Below are positions 10,830 through 23,204 of a stretch of DNA of 64,000 nucleotides, in pieces. Made by a program: the position numbers and the translations under genes. How positions within the stretch are numbered: position 1 is the first letter of the stretch; each line of letters begins with the position of its first letter. The notes under the pieces were generated by a model. That model was not told the origin of the DNA. It ran no database searches and saw only the letters and a program-made list of their open reading frames with translations. The DNA comes from Mytilus californianus (lineage: Eukaryota; Mollusca; Bivalvia; Mytilida; Mytilidae): the NCBI RefSeq assembly GCF_021869535.1, contig NW_026262659.1:9672001-9736000 (forward strand). Reading direction: 5' to 3'.

Positions 10830-13135
10830 AACTATATTCGTGGACAACGAAAAGTGGGGTCATTAATTGTGGTCTTGGGCCTAAAATCAAATATGTATAA
10901 AGGTTTTGATTTTGTAAATATTGCCTGTATTTTTAATGAACATTCCGTTAAAGAACAAATTCCTAGCTATTTTGATAATACTTAGTTCCTCTTATTTGTT
11001 ATGTTTACAAAATATCTACCTTGAAATATGTGTTTAATAACAGCGAAGTGTGTAAAAATGTTAATATCAGTGACAATACACCTACGTTAGGAAATTGCAG
11101 TCATTCCAAATACATTTATGGCCCCAGTTCCCATGTTATAACAGCAGACCTTATCATCGTCCATGGTTTAGTTCAATAAAGGACCTAATATCGTCCCCCG
11201 TCAATTAATAATTGGAATGAGTGTCGTAACATCATCAACGACTCACTCCGTACTTACTGCACGAAATGGATAAAACGAGAAAAAGCTAACAAAAAATCTT
11301 AAGATTCTTTTTTTAATTCAGTAATCAACATAGTTGATATTCGTATTTAAAGGTTTTAAAGAACATTTTACTCCTAGCAACAACCACAATAGCCTTATTT
11401 CTCGTATCAAACATTAGCTAAAAAGAACTCACCAAGGAATTTGTTTTTGTCCCGGTAAAACTGATAAGGCTGCCAAAAATATCTTTATTGTGTGACGTAA
11501 ATTTTACATTGAGGTTCGGCAAAAGGAAATCCCGAATTTACCAACATTCAAACTGACTCCATTTCGCAAATATGTATTTTTTTAGTAACAACAAACAAAG
11601 GAAATATGTCAATTGGACCTGCTTTGATACGATAACTGGACTTGAATTTTTACTAGATAATAATTTTGTTTGCTATCGAGATTATGTATATCGTCAAGTT
11701 ATCGGAATTCCAATGGGGACTATGGGGCACCACTTATTGCGGACCTGTTTCTGTATTATTACGAGTTACAAGTTATGACTCAAATCAGCAAAGATCCATC
11801 GAAACAACATCTGATACAAAAATGTAATAACACTGTTAGATATTTGGATGATATCTTGGCTCTTAATAATGACGACTTCAGTATGTACACTAAAGAGATT
11901 TATCCTGCTGAACTGACTTTAAAAAAGGCTAATACTAACAATGAACACTGCCCTTTCCTGGATCTTGATATCTATATCTTTAACGGGAAACTTTATACCT
12001 ACATTTACGATAAAAAAGATGACTTTTCATTTTCTATTTTTAATTATCCATTTTAGATGGTGACGTTTCCTTGTCACCATCTTATGGTGTTTATTGTTCG
12101 TGTATGTAACAACGTATTTGATTTTAACGAAAGAAATGTCTGTATTATTGAAAAATTATAACACCAGGGTTTTCGATATCATAAACTTGTCAAAACATTT
12201 ACTAAATTTTATCATCGATATAAGGACATCATTTGTAAATATAAATTAAAGAGCAGACATCTTATACGTTCAGGTATTTCACATCCAATCTTTTAAGATA
12301 ATATTCTGTACAAAGCACAATATGTCGTCATTCACCTCAAAATTTTACCAAACCTTTTAACAGACTTATTCAGATGGGATATATTTACGATACTGTTGTC
12401 AGGTCATTAAAGATGGCATTTTTTTTTTGAATTAATATTGATTCACTCATAGGGTCCTTGCATCGGGAAAAAAAATTATTCTAAAAACCAGTTGGTGGCA
12501 TGATACGATTTATGTTCTTCTCGTATATTTTATGATGGCATGATACTAAAGCCCTAACGGGAGGGATTGTGCTTGATTTTCATATGATGAAGACTTAATC
12601 TTGCAATCAGTTTAATTGAGGTCTGTAGCTGGCATGTCAGTAAAACTGCTAGTAGTCCTTTGTTAATTAATGTATCATTGTCATTTGGCTTAGTTTATTC
12701 TGTTACCTATTCTGACATCGGACTCGGACTTCTTCTTTTAAACTGAGTTTTACTGTGCGTATTGCTGTGTATTTGTTTATTCTATATTGGCTGGAGGTAT
12801 AGGAGAGGGTTGAGATCTCACAAAACAGGTTTTACCCAGCAGCATTTTTGCACCTGTCCCAAGGCAGGAGCCTCTGACCTTTGTTAGTCTTGTATAATTT
12901 TTTTTTTTTTTTTATTTTGATTCATTTATAAGTTTCGGAGTTTAGTGTGACGTTCAGTTTTGCTGAACTAGTACGCATTTTTGTTTAGGGGCCTGTTGAA
13001 GCCCGCCTCCCGGTGCGGGATTTCCTCGCTGTGTTGAAGACCCATAGGTGACCTTATGCTATTTTCTGCTCTTTGGTCGGATTGTTGTCTCTATGACATA
13101 TTCCCCGTTTCCATTCTTTATTTTATTTCATTATG
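10830..13135 (+). mobile_element. Degenerate Penelope-like retroelement, RT domain to 3' end
   Basis: Order: an N-terminal stretch reading YKGFDFVNIACIFNEH (10890-10980); HVITADLIIV at about 11130; a segment like the pre-RT region to about 11570; RT core pieces VNWTCFDTI, LEFLLDN, VIGIPMGT (11590-11730), then YLDDILALNNDDF with the YxDD active site (11840-11885) and CPFLDLDIYI; then a thumb region and 3' tail to about 13135. Frameshifts (two frames overlap at 11670-11778), stops and an internal deletion of several hundred bases near 11560 make it inactive. The 3' tail is repeated at 23490-24345 (inverted) and 39225-39570. The RT is clear; Penelope-like is a pattern judgement. Confidence 0.75.
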
Positions 13136-13422
13136 GTTTGTACAATCTTCGAATTTTGATTTCAATTATGGTTCATACAAACTTTGGACTTTGGAGACGT
13201 TGACATGGTGAATTTAGGACTATAAAACTAGCTTTCTAAATTTCGTGTTTATTGTACATTATACAAAAGTAGATTGCTTATACGTTCCATTTTTATTATA
13301 TAAGAGTGTTCTAATTATACTAATGATTCTTTCAACCTTCCTGTGAAAATACTTTTTGATGATTTTGTTCAATTGTTTTTCACGCTACTTTTGTTTCTGA
13401 ATTGTCAGTTTTGTTTCGCAGC
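13136..13422. other. No gene seen
   Basis: Plain A+T-rich sequence between the retroelement tail and a possible small Cys-rich frame. Confidence 0.4.
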
Positions 13423-13530
13423 ATGTCGACACGATATTTGGTATATGATGTCGAACTGTTATTGCGGTTTTGGAAACTCATCCTGTCCAAGCGAATACTG
13501 TTCCAAATGGAGTTATATCCCCGTACACAG
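13423..13530 (+). other. Possible exon or small Cys-rich peptide frame
   Basis: Bounded by a good acceptor (T-rich tract, GTTTCGCAG) and a plausible donor (CACAG/GTATTT). One frame encodes CRHDIWYMMSNCYCGFGN, then SSCPSEYC. Read from the ATG at 13343 it would be a 77-residue peptide whose first 26 residues look like a signal peptide. All three plus frames are open here, so chance is quite possible. No family recognised. Confidence 0.2.
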
Positions 13531-14071
13531 GTATTTTTTTTTGTTGCTATTGCTTCTCCCGCAAACTCTTTTATAGATATCGCTTACATTTTTCCTACAA
13601 AATGTTCATTCCTCGGGATGATCTGTTTAATTTGGACAAAACGGTACGATTACATTGAATAGAGCTAAATTCCTTTTGTGTTTGACATGAGTGGTATTAT
13701 TCATTGTAATGCAATAAGTTTGTATCAATTGTTCTGAGTGGATGACAATCAGCGTAAAATTCTCTATATACGTGTTTGTAACTAAGGGAAGCTGACATTT
13801 TGAATTCCGGAATGCATTGACATGTATATCTCCAATAATAATCGAAACAACCCAAATTTTTAAATCTCCTTTTTATTACATTTTATTATAATCTGAAGCT
13901 GACAAGAAGCCAGAAAATTGCCGGAATTTACGTTTGATACCGGAGGTATACTTGAGGTCACCTAGTTTAGATGCCAAAGAAGCTAAAATTATATCGAGAA
14001 TTATCGTTTAATTAAAATTTTACACCGAAATAATGACTAAAACTGAATGAATTGTTTACTAGTATATTGCA
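13531..14071. other. No gene seen
   Basis: No motif or repeat recognised on either strand. Confidence 0.4.
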
Positions 14072-14083
14072 TTAGAATATAGA

Positions 14084-14262
14084 TAACTGTATTACTTTGA
14101 AGCTATGAGGACGTCCATCGGTAGTTTTACTGTTGCAAATATTCGTGTACCTGTCTCCGCTACGCGTCGCCAGATTAACACAATTCAATATAAAGTCTTT
14201 TGTACGTAAAGGAATATCCAGAAACAGTTCCTTAAAGTCACAAAAATCCACTGGAAGCTTTG
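14084..14262 (-). other. Possible exon of an unassigned gene
   Basis: The minus-strand frame reads DPKLPVDFCDFKELFLDI, then NCVNLATRSGDRYTNICNSK and TTDGRPHSFK, followed by a possible donor (GTAATA) or, reading on, a stop at 14072. Composition is less A+T-rich than the flanks and the residues are protein-like. The acceptor side (about 14265) is weak. I do not recognise the family; a relic of a mobile element is possible. Confidence 0.3.
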
Positions 14263-14339
14263 GATCCACTTCTTGTCATGTAATATTAATGTTGTTTTCA
14301 ATATATATAAAAAAGACAATGGCATGGTTTTGATTTGTT

Positions 14340-15834
14340 TCATTTTAATTTATACCAATTTGATAGGTTCTTTTCAATAGCCATATACACAAACATGAAG
14401 GCATAGAATGATTGCTAATGAGACAACTTTTTCTTTTTGACAAATATGAAGTCGATATAGAAAAAATATAGTTCACTGTTGAACCTTCCACAATGAGCAA
14501 ACCCTATACCGTATAGTAAATTATAAAAGGGTCCGACATGACAAAATGTAAACAATTCAAACAAGAAAACCAACGGTCTAGTTTATATAAAATACAATAT
14601 ACTGAACACAAATATAATAAACACCATTGCGAGATCTCCACCCTTGCAGAAACTTTGGACAGTCGGGTAGGAGCATGACATAATAGCAAACTGTTAAAAT
14701 CTGTTAAAAAAAACCTTGAAGGTCGAACGATGACATATACATGTAGTGGTTAACTCCTACGCCATTTGGTCTCTAGTGTGGAGTTGTCTCATTGGCAATC
14801 AAACAACATATTCTTATTTTTATATTGACTCATTAGATCAACACAACGCACGAAAACAACTACGATATAACAGTAGGCGCAGTTACGGAAATCAAGTTCA
14901 AAGTCAACTAAAATTAAATTTACGGGTTCTTTACGCAACATACTTTATTTACTAAACGAATATACATTGCTCTCCAGAACTGTTGATACATTTTCTTAAT
15001 TGTCTTTTTTATTTTGCATAAAGGTGTCCTATTAAAACTCACCAAAGATACAAGGCTTATCATTTGGACTCATCAGTATCTACAGTAAATCGGTTTTTTT
15101 ATGTATGGACTATCAGTCAGAATTCTATATGGGGATCATAAATCTATTATACTGTTCTTGTTCTTAACAGTTGAACCGGATTTTTCTCCGACTTTGCTGT
15201 GGTTAAACTTTTTATTTTTCAAATGCAGTAATGGTAGCATTTCTATTGTATACCTGGTCGAGCTAGCCATAAGACGTACGGTGATCAAACGTTTGAATTT
15301 TTTGAAACAATTTACTCTGTGCAATAAATGTTTGGGGTTTTCGTAAAGTTTTTCAGTGATGAAATAGAAGGAAAGTTTTATACAAAAACAATCCGAAAAC
15401 TACAAAATAGACACAAGAACATTTAAGACTTTGATGTAAAATGACAGAGTTGTAATGCTATACGTTGTCATATCATTCAATCTTTCATACGAATGCATCA
15501 AAAACTCAATTATGATAGTGTTTTCATGCGGGCTAGAGAATCATTGGTTATATCAATAAAATATCACACAGAATTGATAGTTTCACAAAATATGGTGTTG
15601 TTTGTTATGTCCAGATGTTACCGTTCTACCAAATAACATACTTCTTATGGAATACATTACTTTTTTAATCTATTTTGTAATTATAGACTTGACTACTCGT
15701 TCATAATCGGATAATCGTGGAATGTTACATTTTTTCAAACATAACTTGAATTGGTGTCAATATAATGGGTGTGTGACCGTCATTGTTAACGTTTATACTT
15801 ATTCTATATTTTGAGGTATAGAAAATAAGAAGTA
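14340..15834. other. No gene seen; dispersed repeats
   Basis: 14385-14700 (minus) and 14746-14830 (plus) are pieces of the 'gttgtctcattggcaat' mussel repeat family. 15000-15834 shows nothing recognisable. Confidence 0.5.
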
Positions 15835-16120
15835 CATGATACCACGGGAATATTTAAAACTCATAAGTCGAAAGAAACTGTTAACGCCATCGCAAGACGA
15901 AAATCTACGAAAAGACACAAAAGAAGTTCAGGAAAAACAAAACAGAAACTTAAAGACTACGTTATACAAACCCAAACAAAAAAAATTATGATGACCTCAG
16001 GTGCTCCGGAATGGAGTGCAGAGATCCTGCTACACTATGGCATGTGGCTTGTTGCTCATTGTACATGTAAATGCACATTCGGTGATGAGTTTCAATAGGT
16101 GCATTTTATGGGTTTTGATT
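15835..16120 (-). repeat. Dispersed repeat related to the 18.7-kb element
   Basis: Inverted relative of sequence at about 18690-18790: shares 'tccggaatgg', 'gcagagatcctgc' and 'ccacatg'-type blocks. Related fragments occur at 40845-41070, 44200-44340 and 56965-57050. Confidence 0.55.
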
Positions 16121-16200
16121 ATTAGCATAAGTCGTTTAAATAAGTAATCTTAAATCATAAAGGAAACTTCATCGAACTCTGAAAAGTTATTTACTTGATT

Positions 16201-17205
16201 TTATCTAACATTAGCGCGACAGTGGTAATCGACAGTTATTCTTACAAATGTATTAATACCTGAATTTAGTTCAAAGCAGTATTTTTTATTGATGAAGAAA
16301 GAAGCACAGATAGTTCCCATTCGAATTCCGATAACTTGACGATATAGGGAATCTCCATAGCGAGGAAAAATGTTATCTAGTAAAAATTCAAGGGCAATTA
16401 TAGTATCAAAGCAGGTCCAATTGACATGATTCTTTTGTTTGTTGTTACTAAAAAATGACCTAAAAGAGTATGAACATATATATTCGCATTCTGACTTTTT
16501 AAATGCCCGTTTAACCAGGTGTGTGAATTTTTTCATAATAAAATTACGAGGCAAAATGGTATATAGGGTAGAAAAATCAAAACTTTGAACAGATTCAAAA
16601 TCACCAATATAAGCATGCAATTTATCAAGTACTTCAAACGAAGTTTGGACACTCCAAAAGTAATTAATTCGACTATTTTCAAAGGCCTTATTTGAACAAT
16701 TTATTACAGGTTTTTGATTGTACCAAGTGTACTAGTAAGTAGAATAGATAGTTAAGTAGTGGAACAATGGCTTGAAGACGAAATAAATTTATATTTGTAA
16801 GGAGTTTTGTGCAGCTTCGGAAGCCAGTACATAGTTGGAACTTTCATTGTATTTGGTTCTGCTTGTAGAGAGGTAGCTAAAAGTTTATGTTTGTTACAGA
16901 TGTCCTTTTCCGAAAATGGAGTAAGTTGGAATATTGGTGAATTCGCGTTTCCCTTTTCAGAACCTCAATGTAAAATTTACGTCAAACAATAATGATATTG
17001 TTAGCAGCCTTATCAGCCGGGACAAAAACAAATTCCTTGGCGAGTTCTTCTAGCTTATGTTTAATACGAGAAATAGGGCTATTATGGTTGTTGTTAGGAG
17101 TAAAATGTTCTTTAAAATGTTGAATACGTATATCAACATTACCGAATTAAAAAAATAATTTAATGATTTCTTGTCAGCTTTTTATCGTTTTATCCATGTA
17201 TTTTA
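16201..17205 (-). mobile_element. Degenerate Penelope-like RT fragment
   Basis: Same family as 10830-13135 but inverted, keeping a part that copy lacks. From high to low: ELAKEFVFVPADKAA at about 17050-17000, SEKDICNKHKLL-like residues near 16900, FDFSTLYT (RT palm motif A) at about 16560, FFSNNKQKNHVNWTCFDTI, and VIGIRMGTICA. The YxDD part is missing. Stops and a frameshift make it inactive. Confidence 0.72.
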
Positions 17206-17704
17206 ATTGTTTTTTTTAGGTTCTCCGAATACGAAGTGCTATTTGTAAGTAAATGGTGGAGTTACTTGCCCTTTTAACATACACAACATTTTATTCAATA
17301 ACTAATTGGCACAAGGCAAATAGAACAGAAAACGGAATAGAGAATGTGTCAACAAGACAAAACCCGACAAAAAAGCACCAATGGTTCTTCAACGCAGCGA
17401 AATAGTCCCGCACCATGAGTTAAAGTTCATATCAATGGTTGATAGACGTATCCTAATTTTATTTCCGCTAGATAGTTTTAACACAATTATCAACTCATTT
17501 AGACATAAGTATGATCCACTTACCTTCGCTGCAATTGTCGAAACAAGTACAAATTCCCTTTATATATATATTTCTCAATTGGCGTTTTAAAATTCGGAAA
17601 TATTCACTCGTAAACAGTTACATGTTTCTGATGCTACCTGAATGAATTATTTATTCAATATAAATTACCTGGAGTCTTTAATTTGATTTTTAGGACATTA
17701 ACCC
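17206..17704. other. No gene seen; retroelement tail fragment
   Basis: 17330-17430 resembles the inverted tail of the 12.8-kb retroelement ('ttcttcaacgcagcgaaat', 'cccgcaccatgag'). Confidence 0.45.
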
Positions 17705-18010
17705 TTTTTTGGAACATTTGTTCAGCTTTTCCAGATCATGGTTTATCACAGTTTCTATGCATTGCAGATAGAAACTGTGATAAACCATGATCTGAAAAAG
17801 CTGAACGAATGGTCCAAAAAATGGTTAATGTCTTTTAATCCAGATAAAACAGAAATTATGTTATTTTCTAATGTTGAAATCCCAGAAATGAACTTTATAT
17901 TCAATAATAAAAATATACCTATTACAAATATTCAGAAACATTTAGGGGTTACACAATGGGGAAATAAAACAAAATATCTAGAAAAAAAGAACATATGGGG
18001 AAATATAGTG
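17705..18010 (+). mobile_element. LINE reverse-transcriptase fragment with fold-back 5' end
   Basis: 17770-17990 reads LKKLNEWSKKWLMSFNPDK then TEIMLFSN and IQKHLGV, the conserved post-YxDD part of LINE-type reverse transcriptases (l..W...W.m.fN..Kt..m.f, LGv). It is cut off before and after. The first 50 bp (17766-17821) are repeated in reverse complement at 17705-17758, forming a hairpin of about 54-bp arms with a loop of a few bases. Confidence 0.75.
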
Positions 18011-18394
18011 AACGTCAATAAAACTGGAATCTTATGACACAAAATCAACAAAAACTACAAGTTAACAACCATTTGTAATCAATGCCAACTTCCTTAATTG
18101 ATAACAAATAACTTCTAATGAGATATAGTAAAATCGAAACTTTTTTAATATCTTAACTATCCCACTTTAACATATTAACTCCCGATTATTAAAACTAAAT
18201 AGTGAGTTTGTGTCTATGTCTTCAAAGTTTTATACATGAGTCACAGGAGATAAACATCATGAAGATACTTATATAAAATTCATGAAGTAAAGCAAGCATA
18301 TTTGTACTTTAAACTTACCACAAACTATCAAGTATGATCAAAATTAGAATATATTTGTTGTTATCCATTCGTTTGATGTGTTTGAGCTTATGAT

Positions 18395-19110
18395 TTTGCC
18401 ATTCGATTATGACTTATATCTAGAAATTGACTATGAGGGTCGGTTGAAAACCAAACTTTACGACAAAAGAGATGATTTCAGCTTCCCAATTGTGACCTTT
18501 TAATTTTTAAACCAAGAGTTCTAAATGGTGCAGTTGAAATCATCACTTCGTAAATTTTACGGACGCCATCACGAGTTGGTTGACCGTTATGGAATATCCG
18601 TTTCACAGATGATATCGGATATGTTCTTTAGGTCGTAACTACAATCCTGTTCCCTTTTCATGAATGTGACCCACCGAATTAGACTATTTAACGGCTTTGT
18701 AATAACATGAGCAACACGACGGGTGCCACATGTGGAGCAGGATCTGCTTACCATTCCGGAGCACCTGAGATCACCCCCAGTTTTTGGTGGGGTTCGTGTT
18801 GCTGTTGTACCCCTATTTGTGACATTTTTACTTATTGTGTCTGTTTGTTTTGTTCACACATCGTTGTCAATATAATGGAATTTGATGCGACTGTCATACA
18901 AGTGAGAGGTTTAGCTAGCTTTAAAACCAGGTTTAATCCACCGTTTTCTACATAAGAAAATGCCTGTACCAAGTCAGGAATATGACAGTTGTTATCCATT
19001 CGTTTGATGTGTTTGAACTTTTGATTTTGCCATTTGATTGGGGACTTTCCTTTTTGAATTTTCCTCGGAGTTCAGTATTTTTGTGATTTTATTTTTTTCA
19101 TAAAGCTGGA
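18395..19110 (+). mobile_element. 3' part of a degenerate RT element
   Basis: 18410-18600 carries broken pieces of the same type of RT C-terminal region: KTKLYDKRDDFSFPIV, then LRKFYGRHHELVDRYGISVS. This is followed by a 3' tail with 'gcacctgagatcaccccc' (18760) and the 'aaaaccaggtttaat' and 'tgtaccaagtcaggaa' blocks. Tail relatives: 27300-27500, 30780-31240, 32250-32460 (inverted), 41483-42130 (inverted) and 58345-58560. Confidence 0.65.
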
Positions 19111-19444
19111 TCCATTTTGACCAACATTGTCACAAGTCATACATTTTTAAAGATTTGAATATTTTCAAATTTTGTTGGTTTTTTTTTTATTGTCGTTTAT
19201 TTTAAAATAAATACAAACGCTCAATCAATTTATATAGCATATCTAGTTTTATACTATTCATCCAATTGAAAACATAAATGCAATAAAGTAACACGAAAAA
19301 TACATGATGTTTATAACTTCTTCTAAATACAATCCACAACCAAACAAAAGTCATCAGAAGAATCAGTTTGATAAGATTACAGACCTTTGTGTTTTTCAAT
19401 TCTAATATAGGGTATACGGTAAAGTATTGTGTTTTGAACGATAT

Positions 19445-19860
19445 ATATAAATAAGAAGATGTGGTATGAGTGCCAATGAGACAACTCTCAATCCAAGTCA
19501 AAATGTATAAAAAGTTAACAATTACGGGTCAAAGTATTGCCTTCATCACGGAGCCTTGGTTCACACCGAACAACAAGCTATCAAGGGCCTCAAAATGACT
19601 AGTATAAAACCATTCAAACAGGAAAACCAACGGTCTAATCTATATAAAAAACGAGAAACGAGAAACACATATGAACCACACCAACAAACGACAACCACTG
19701 AACAACAGGCTCCTGACTTAGAACAGGTGCATAAAAATGCAGCAGGTTTAAACGTTTTAACAGGCGCCAACCTTCACCCTAACATGAGACAGTAGTGTAA
19801 CATTACAACATAAAAAGATACACTATAAAATATCAATAGTTTTGGCTTAACTCGATCAAA
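19445..19860 (-). repeat. Dispersed mussel repeat, well-preserved copy
   Basis: Starts 'agatgtggtatgagtgccaa' (minus-strand form of the 'gttgtctcattggcaat' family) and runs through 'aaccaacggtcta' and 'gacttagaacaggtgc' blocks. Other copies or pieces: 14385-14830, 27530-27860 (plus), 40596-40660, 41180-41290, 44515-44650 (plus), 50190-50520, 61210-61290 (plus). Confidence 0.75.
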
Positions 19861-21454
19861 AAGACATTTGAACAAAAACAAGTAAACATACACTGAACAA
19901 ATAAGTTTGACACAATATAAATGCAATATTAAAACGTAGGTGCCTATATAACATAGACGTTACAGGTAGTAAAAAAATGTAAGTACAGTGTCAAAAAGAC
20001 CACTCTAACCTGTGACAAAATGATGTAATATAAAACACAGGTAAATTTATATATAATAATTTGATTGTTAAGAGTACGGAAGTAAACGTTTTTTACAAAA
20101 TTAATAAATTTTTTGTTCTGAGTACGAGTATCAAAGTGAAAATTTATCGTCATACTAAATACTTATCAAAGGTGGTACATATTAAAAATAGTGAGACGAG
20201 ATATGACACAAAAACATGTACTTTTAGAAGAAAGCAGACAGGACAGTTTTCGATATCATATTTTAATCTTACCGATATGAAGAATAAGTGTTAAATATGT
20301 ATTTGTTAAAGCGTTGTTTTTTAATCAAATACTCTTTTAGAAGAAAAAACAATTACGTCATGTAAAGGATATGTATCAACGGTCATCAGATGTCTTTAAC
20401 AGTCAATCGAGTGAACGATAGGGTCCGAAAAAATATCGATGAGATGATACAACTTTACTAATAAAAAAAACTTTTTTGTTTCAGTAGATACCTTGTTAAC
20501 AGCGACATTTCTAACGGGAAATACAAATTCTTAAATGACGCAAAGATATTTATCCATGGAGGGCTATATAATTCCTTAGTAGGAGCTTTAAAAACGATAC
20601 ATTAAATAAATTGTTACAATGTATTGTTTTTCCACTTCATTTGATTGAATTATAGTTTTAATCTTAATATCTACATGTAGCATATACACATACAATAGAG
20701 TTTTAAAATTTTAGTACGAATATCTTTGATATAAATACAGGTTTTTTGTTTATAAAATGGTCGGTACTAATAGTAAATTTTATATCGCATTGTCTTATAT
20801 CACACAACGACAATCGATCCACGTCAATTGAACATCAAATTCAAATATAACAAAATACGTTAAACCAACAAACAAGGATCCTCACTGGGGTCTGTTATAA
20901 AAACATGTGGCGGGATTATAACAATATTTGATTCTTTCTTTTTCTATAACTAAACTTTTCCTTTCACAAATGATCAGTTGACTAAAAAACGCTCATAAAA
21001 TAACAAACAACACACATCAATACAGCAAAACCATTTTAATCTTATAGTTCCAATCGATAGGTAAAATCCACAACAGATTTCTTAAAGCAATGTCATTAAA
21101 AAAAGAAAGACACGATAGTGTTCAAGATCAAGAACAACCCAATTTTAAAATTTAAATGCAGAAAAATCAACCATCTTATTCTTTGCCTCTTACTAGTCAG
21201 CAATTGTAGTTATCAACAAGTTATAGATTAATGTCATTGATTGAAGAATGATAACAAGTTATAAAACCGAAGAGTTGTAATGATGATTTGTATTATTTTA
21301 CATTATTAAACGTTTTATTGTAAACGTGTCTCCCTAATAATTTCTAAATTTACATTAGTTAGATTGTAATCAGGCCTAAACATGAAAAGTGGGACTAATA
21401 TCTAACTTGTCCTGAAATCTGTCTGGAAATGAAGAATTTCTCTAGACATCTTCT
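19861..21454. other. No gene seen
   Basis: A+T-rich, no recognised repeat or exon on either strand. Confidence 0.45.
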
Positions 21455-21635
21455 GTTACCCAAGAACAATTTTGGACAGTAATACTCAACAACAAGTTCG
21501 ACAGTTCTACACAGGAACAGTTTTAGACGGTTCAACACATGAACGTTGTATCCAAAAAGAGTTTTAAACAATTCTACTTTGGAACATATTCCGTCAGTTG
21601 TATTTCTAGAACAGTTTCGGACTGCTCTATTCATT
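21455..21635. repeat. Degenerate tandem repeats, period about 25-29 bp
   Basis: At least six loosely related units built on 'aacagttttggacagttc'-like sequence (for example near 21465, 21495, 21520, 21570 and 21605). A minus-strand open frame through it is a by-product. Confidence 0.5.
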
Positions 21636-21675
21636 TATATACTTTTACTTTAGTTTAATAATTTCCTTCAATTAA

Positions 21676-22118
21676 GGTGGTACCAAACACCTTGACTAAA
21701 ATTAATTTGTCTCGTTTAATTTTCATACAATTTTGACAAAATATTAATTTTAACCTTTTGACAAAAATATAAACATTTCAAAAAACTTGAACCACACATT
21801 TTATCGGAAAAATTTCAATGGATATATAGCATTTTGACAAACTCTAATTTTCATCATTGAGAAGCTTAGAATTTCCTTAACAATAGAACGTGATTAAAAC
21901 GTTTCCCTGAATTTTACAGAGTTATCTCCCTGTAGTGTTATGTACAACCTTAACCAATATATTCATTTATCAATTTTTCCTTAATTTATGAAATTTAAGT
22001 AACCTATATTTTCTATTTTGCCATATCTAGGTTCATTTGGCGCATACTGTACCATTTTAACCACCAAAATTGAGCATTCACATCAAAGTTGAAAGATAAA
22101 GGTGTAATACCACCAAAT
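21676..22118. mobile_element. MITE-like stretch with 'ggtggta...acacc' ends
   Basis: Begins 'ggtggtaccaaacacctt' and ends with the imperfect complement 'aaaggtgtaataccacc'. Shares its right end with the next element, so one may be nested in or abutting the other. Confidence 0.5.
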
Positions 22119-22561
22119 CATAGGACGTCACATCCGGTTGCATACGAAAATAGGCCGAAAAAATATTCCCTTGAATTTGACAGTTGTAGGTAATTGATCC
22201 TACATTTCATTGCAGTAAAACATTTCTGGGTCATAAACATATATCTTGGGTATTTCAAAGCACCATTATTTTATTAAGGGTTTTTATAGAATATTTTGGA
22301 AACTTGAGGTTACATGGTTACTAAAGCTTGTACACAGGTTAAAAAAAGGGGGAAAATTTGATTGGTTAACTTCCAGTGATGGTTATTTTCTTATATGCAA
22401 TGAAATGTTATGTGAAAATTTTTCTATAGTACTGGACAGGATAAAACTTTACTCATGCCAAGTATTTCTTTATTTGAAACAAAGATAAATTCTGCAAAAT
22501 TTTTTAAAAAGTGCAAATTTAACAAAGACTAATAGGGAAAAATCAAGGGTGGTATTACACC
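22101..22561. mobile_element. MITE with perfect 14-bp terminal inverted repeats
   Basis: Left end 'ggtgtaataccacc' (22101-22114) is exactly complementary to the right end 'ggtggtattacacc' (22548-22561). Both flanks read TAAA, a possible 4-bp target duplication. The 80-codon frame inside has no transposase motif, so it is non-autonomous. Confidence 0.75.
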
Positions 22562-23204
22562 TAAACTTTCTTTCCTAAACTTTTGAGATAATAATGTAAA
22601 GACTTGATAGTTCATACATATTTATGAATTAATTGGAAAAAAAACAAAGATATATGTTAATTATATACAAACCGTTGTCTGTTCAACATTTGCAGTAAAG
22701 TTAAAAAAACTAATCTAAGATACCAGGCTTAAAAGTTTGTACGCTAGACGTAAATGCTTTTTTGTTTTACATTAACAATAAATTTAACGTCTTCAACTTT
22801 CTTGTGTATCGCTTTTTAAAAAAAATACATCTTATCCTTTCGTTTTCTGATCAGATAAATAATATGATTGATAAATTGAATAGCCAATAATAGGTATAAG
22901 ATAGTTAAACTCAAACTAGTTTTTGTCTGATATTTTAAAGTAAAAAAACAATTCTTTAAGGTAAAAGCTTTTTCTATATTTACTTTTTGCAATAAACTAC
23001 TAAAAAAATTTCAAAAAGGAACATAATATAAAATAATTATAATAATCTTCTTCATTAAACATCTATTACATAAATGATTATTTGTTAACTTCAAAAGCGC
23101 TTCGGACGCATGACATTTAAAACGTGTTGTTTTCGTTTTTTCCGGTACTGACATGATTTATAACCTTTCTAAAATTAGTTGTTAATAGGTTTTGAAGTTG
23201 TTAG
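22562..23204. other. No gene seen
   Basis: A+T-rich. 23096-23130 shares 'gcgcttcggacgcatga' with the dispersed repeat at 32889-33050. Confidence 0.45.

Noticed and set aside
17738..17770. ATG at 17738 as a true start for the LINE fragment
   Set aside because: It lies in the inverted arm of the fold-back, so it is not part of the original RT reading frame.
19556..19795. 79-codon plus-strand frame, and its antisense partner at 19561-19770
   Set aside because: It lies entirely inside a dispersed repeat that has copies with stops elsewhere in the window.
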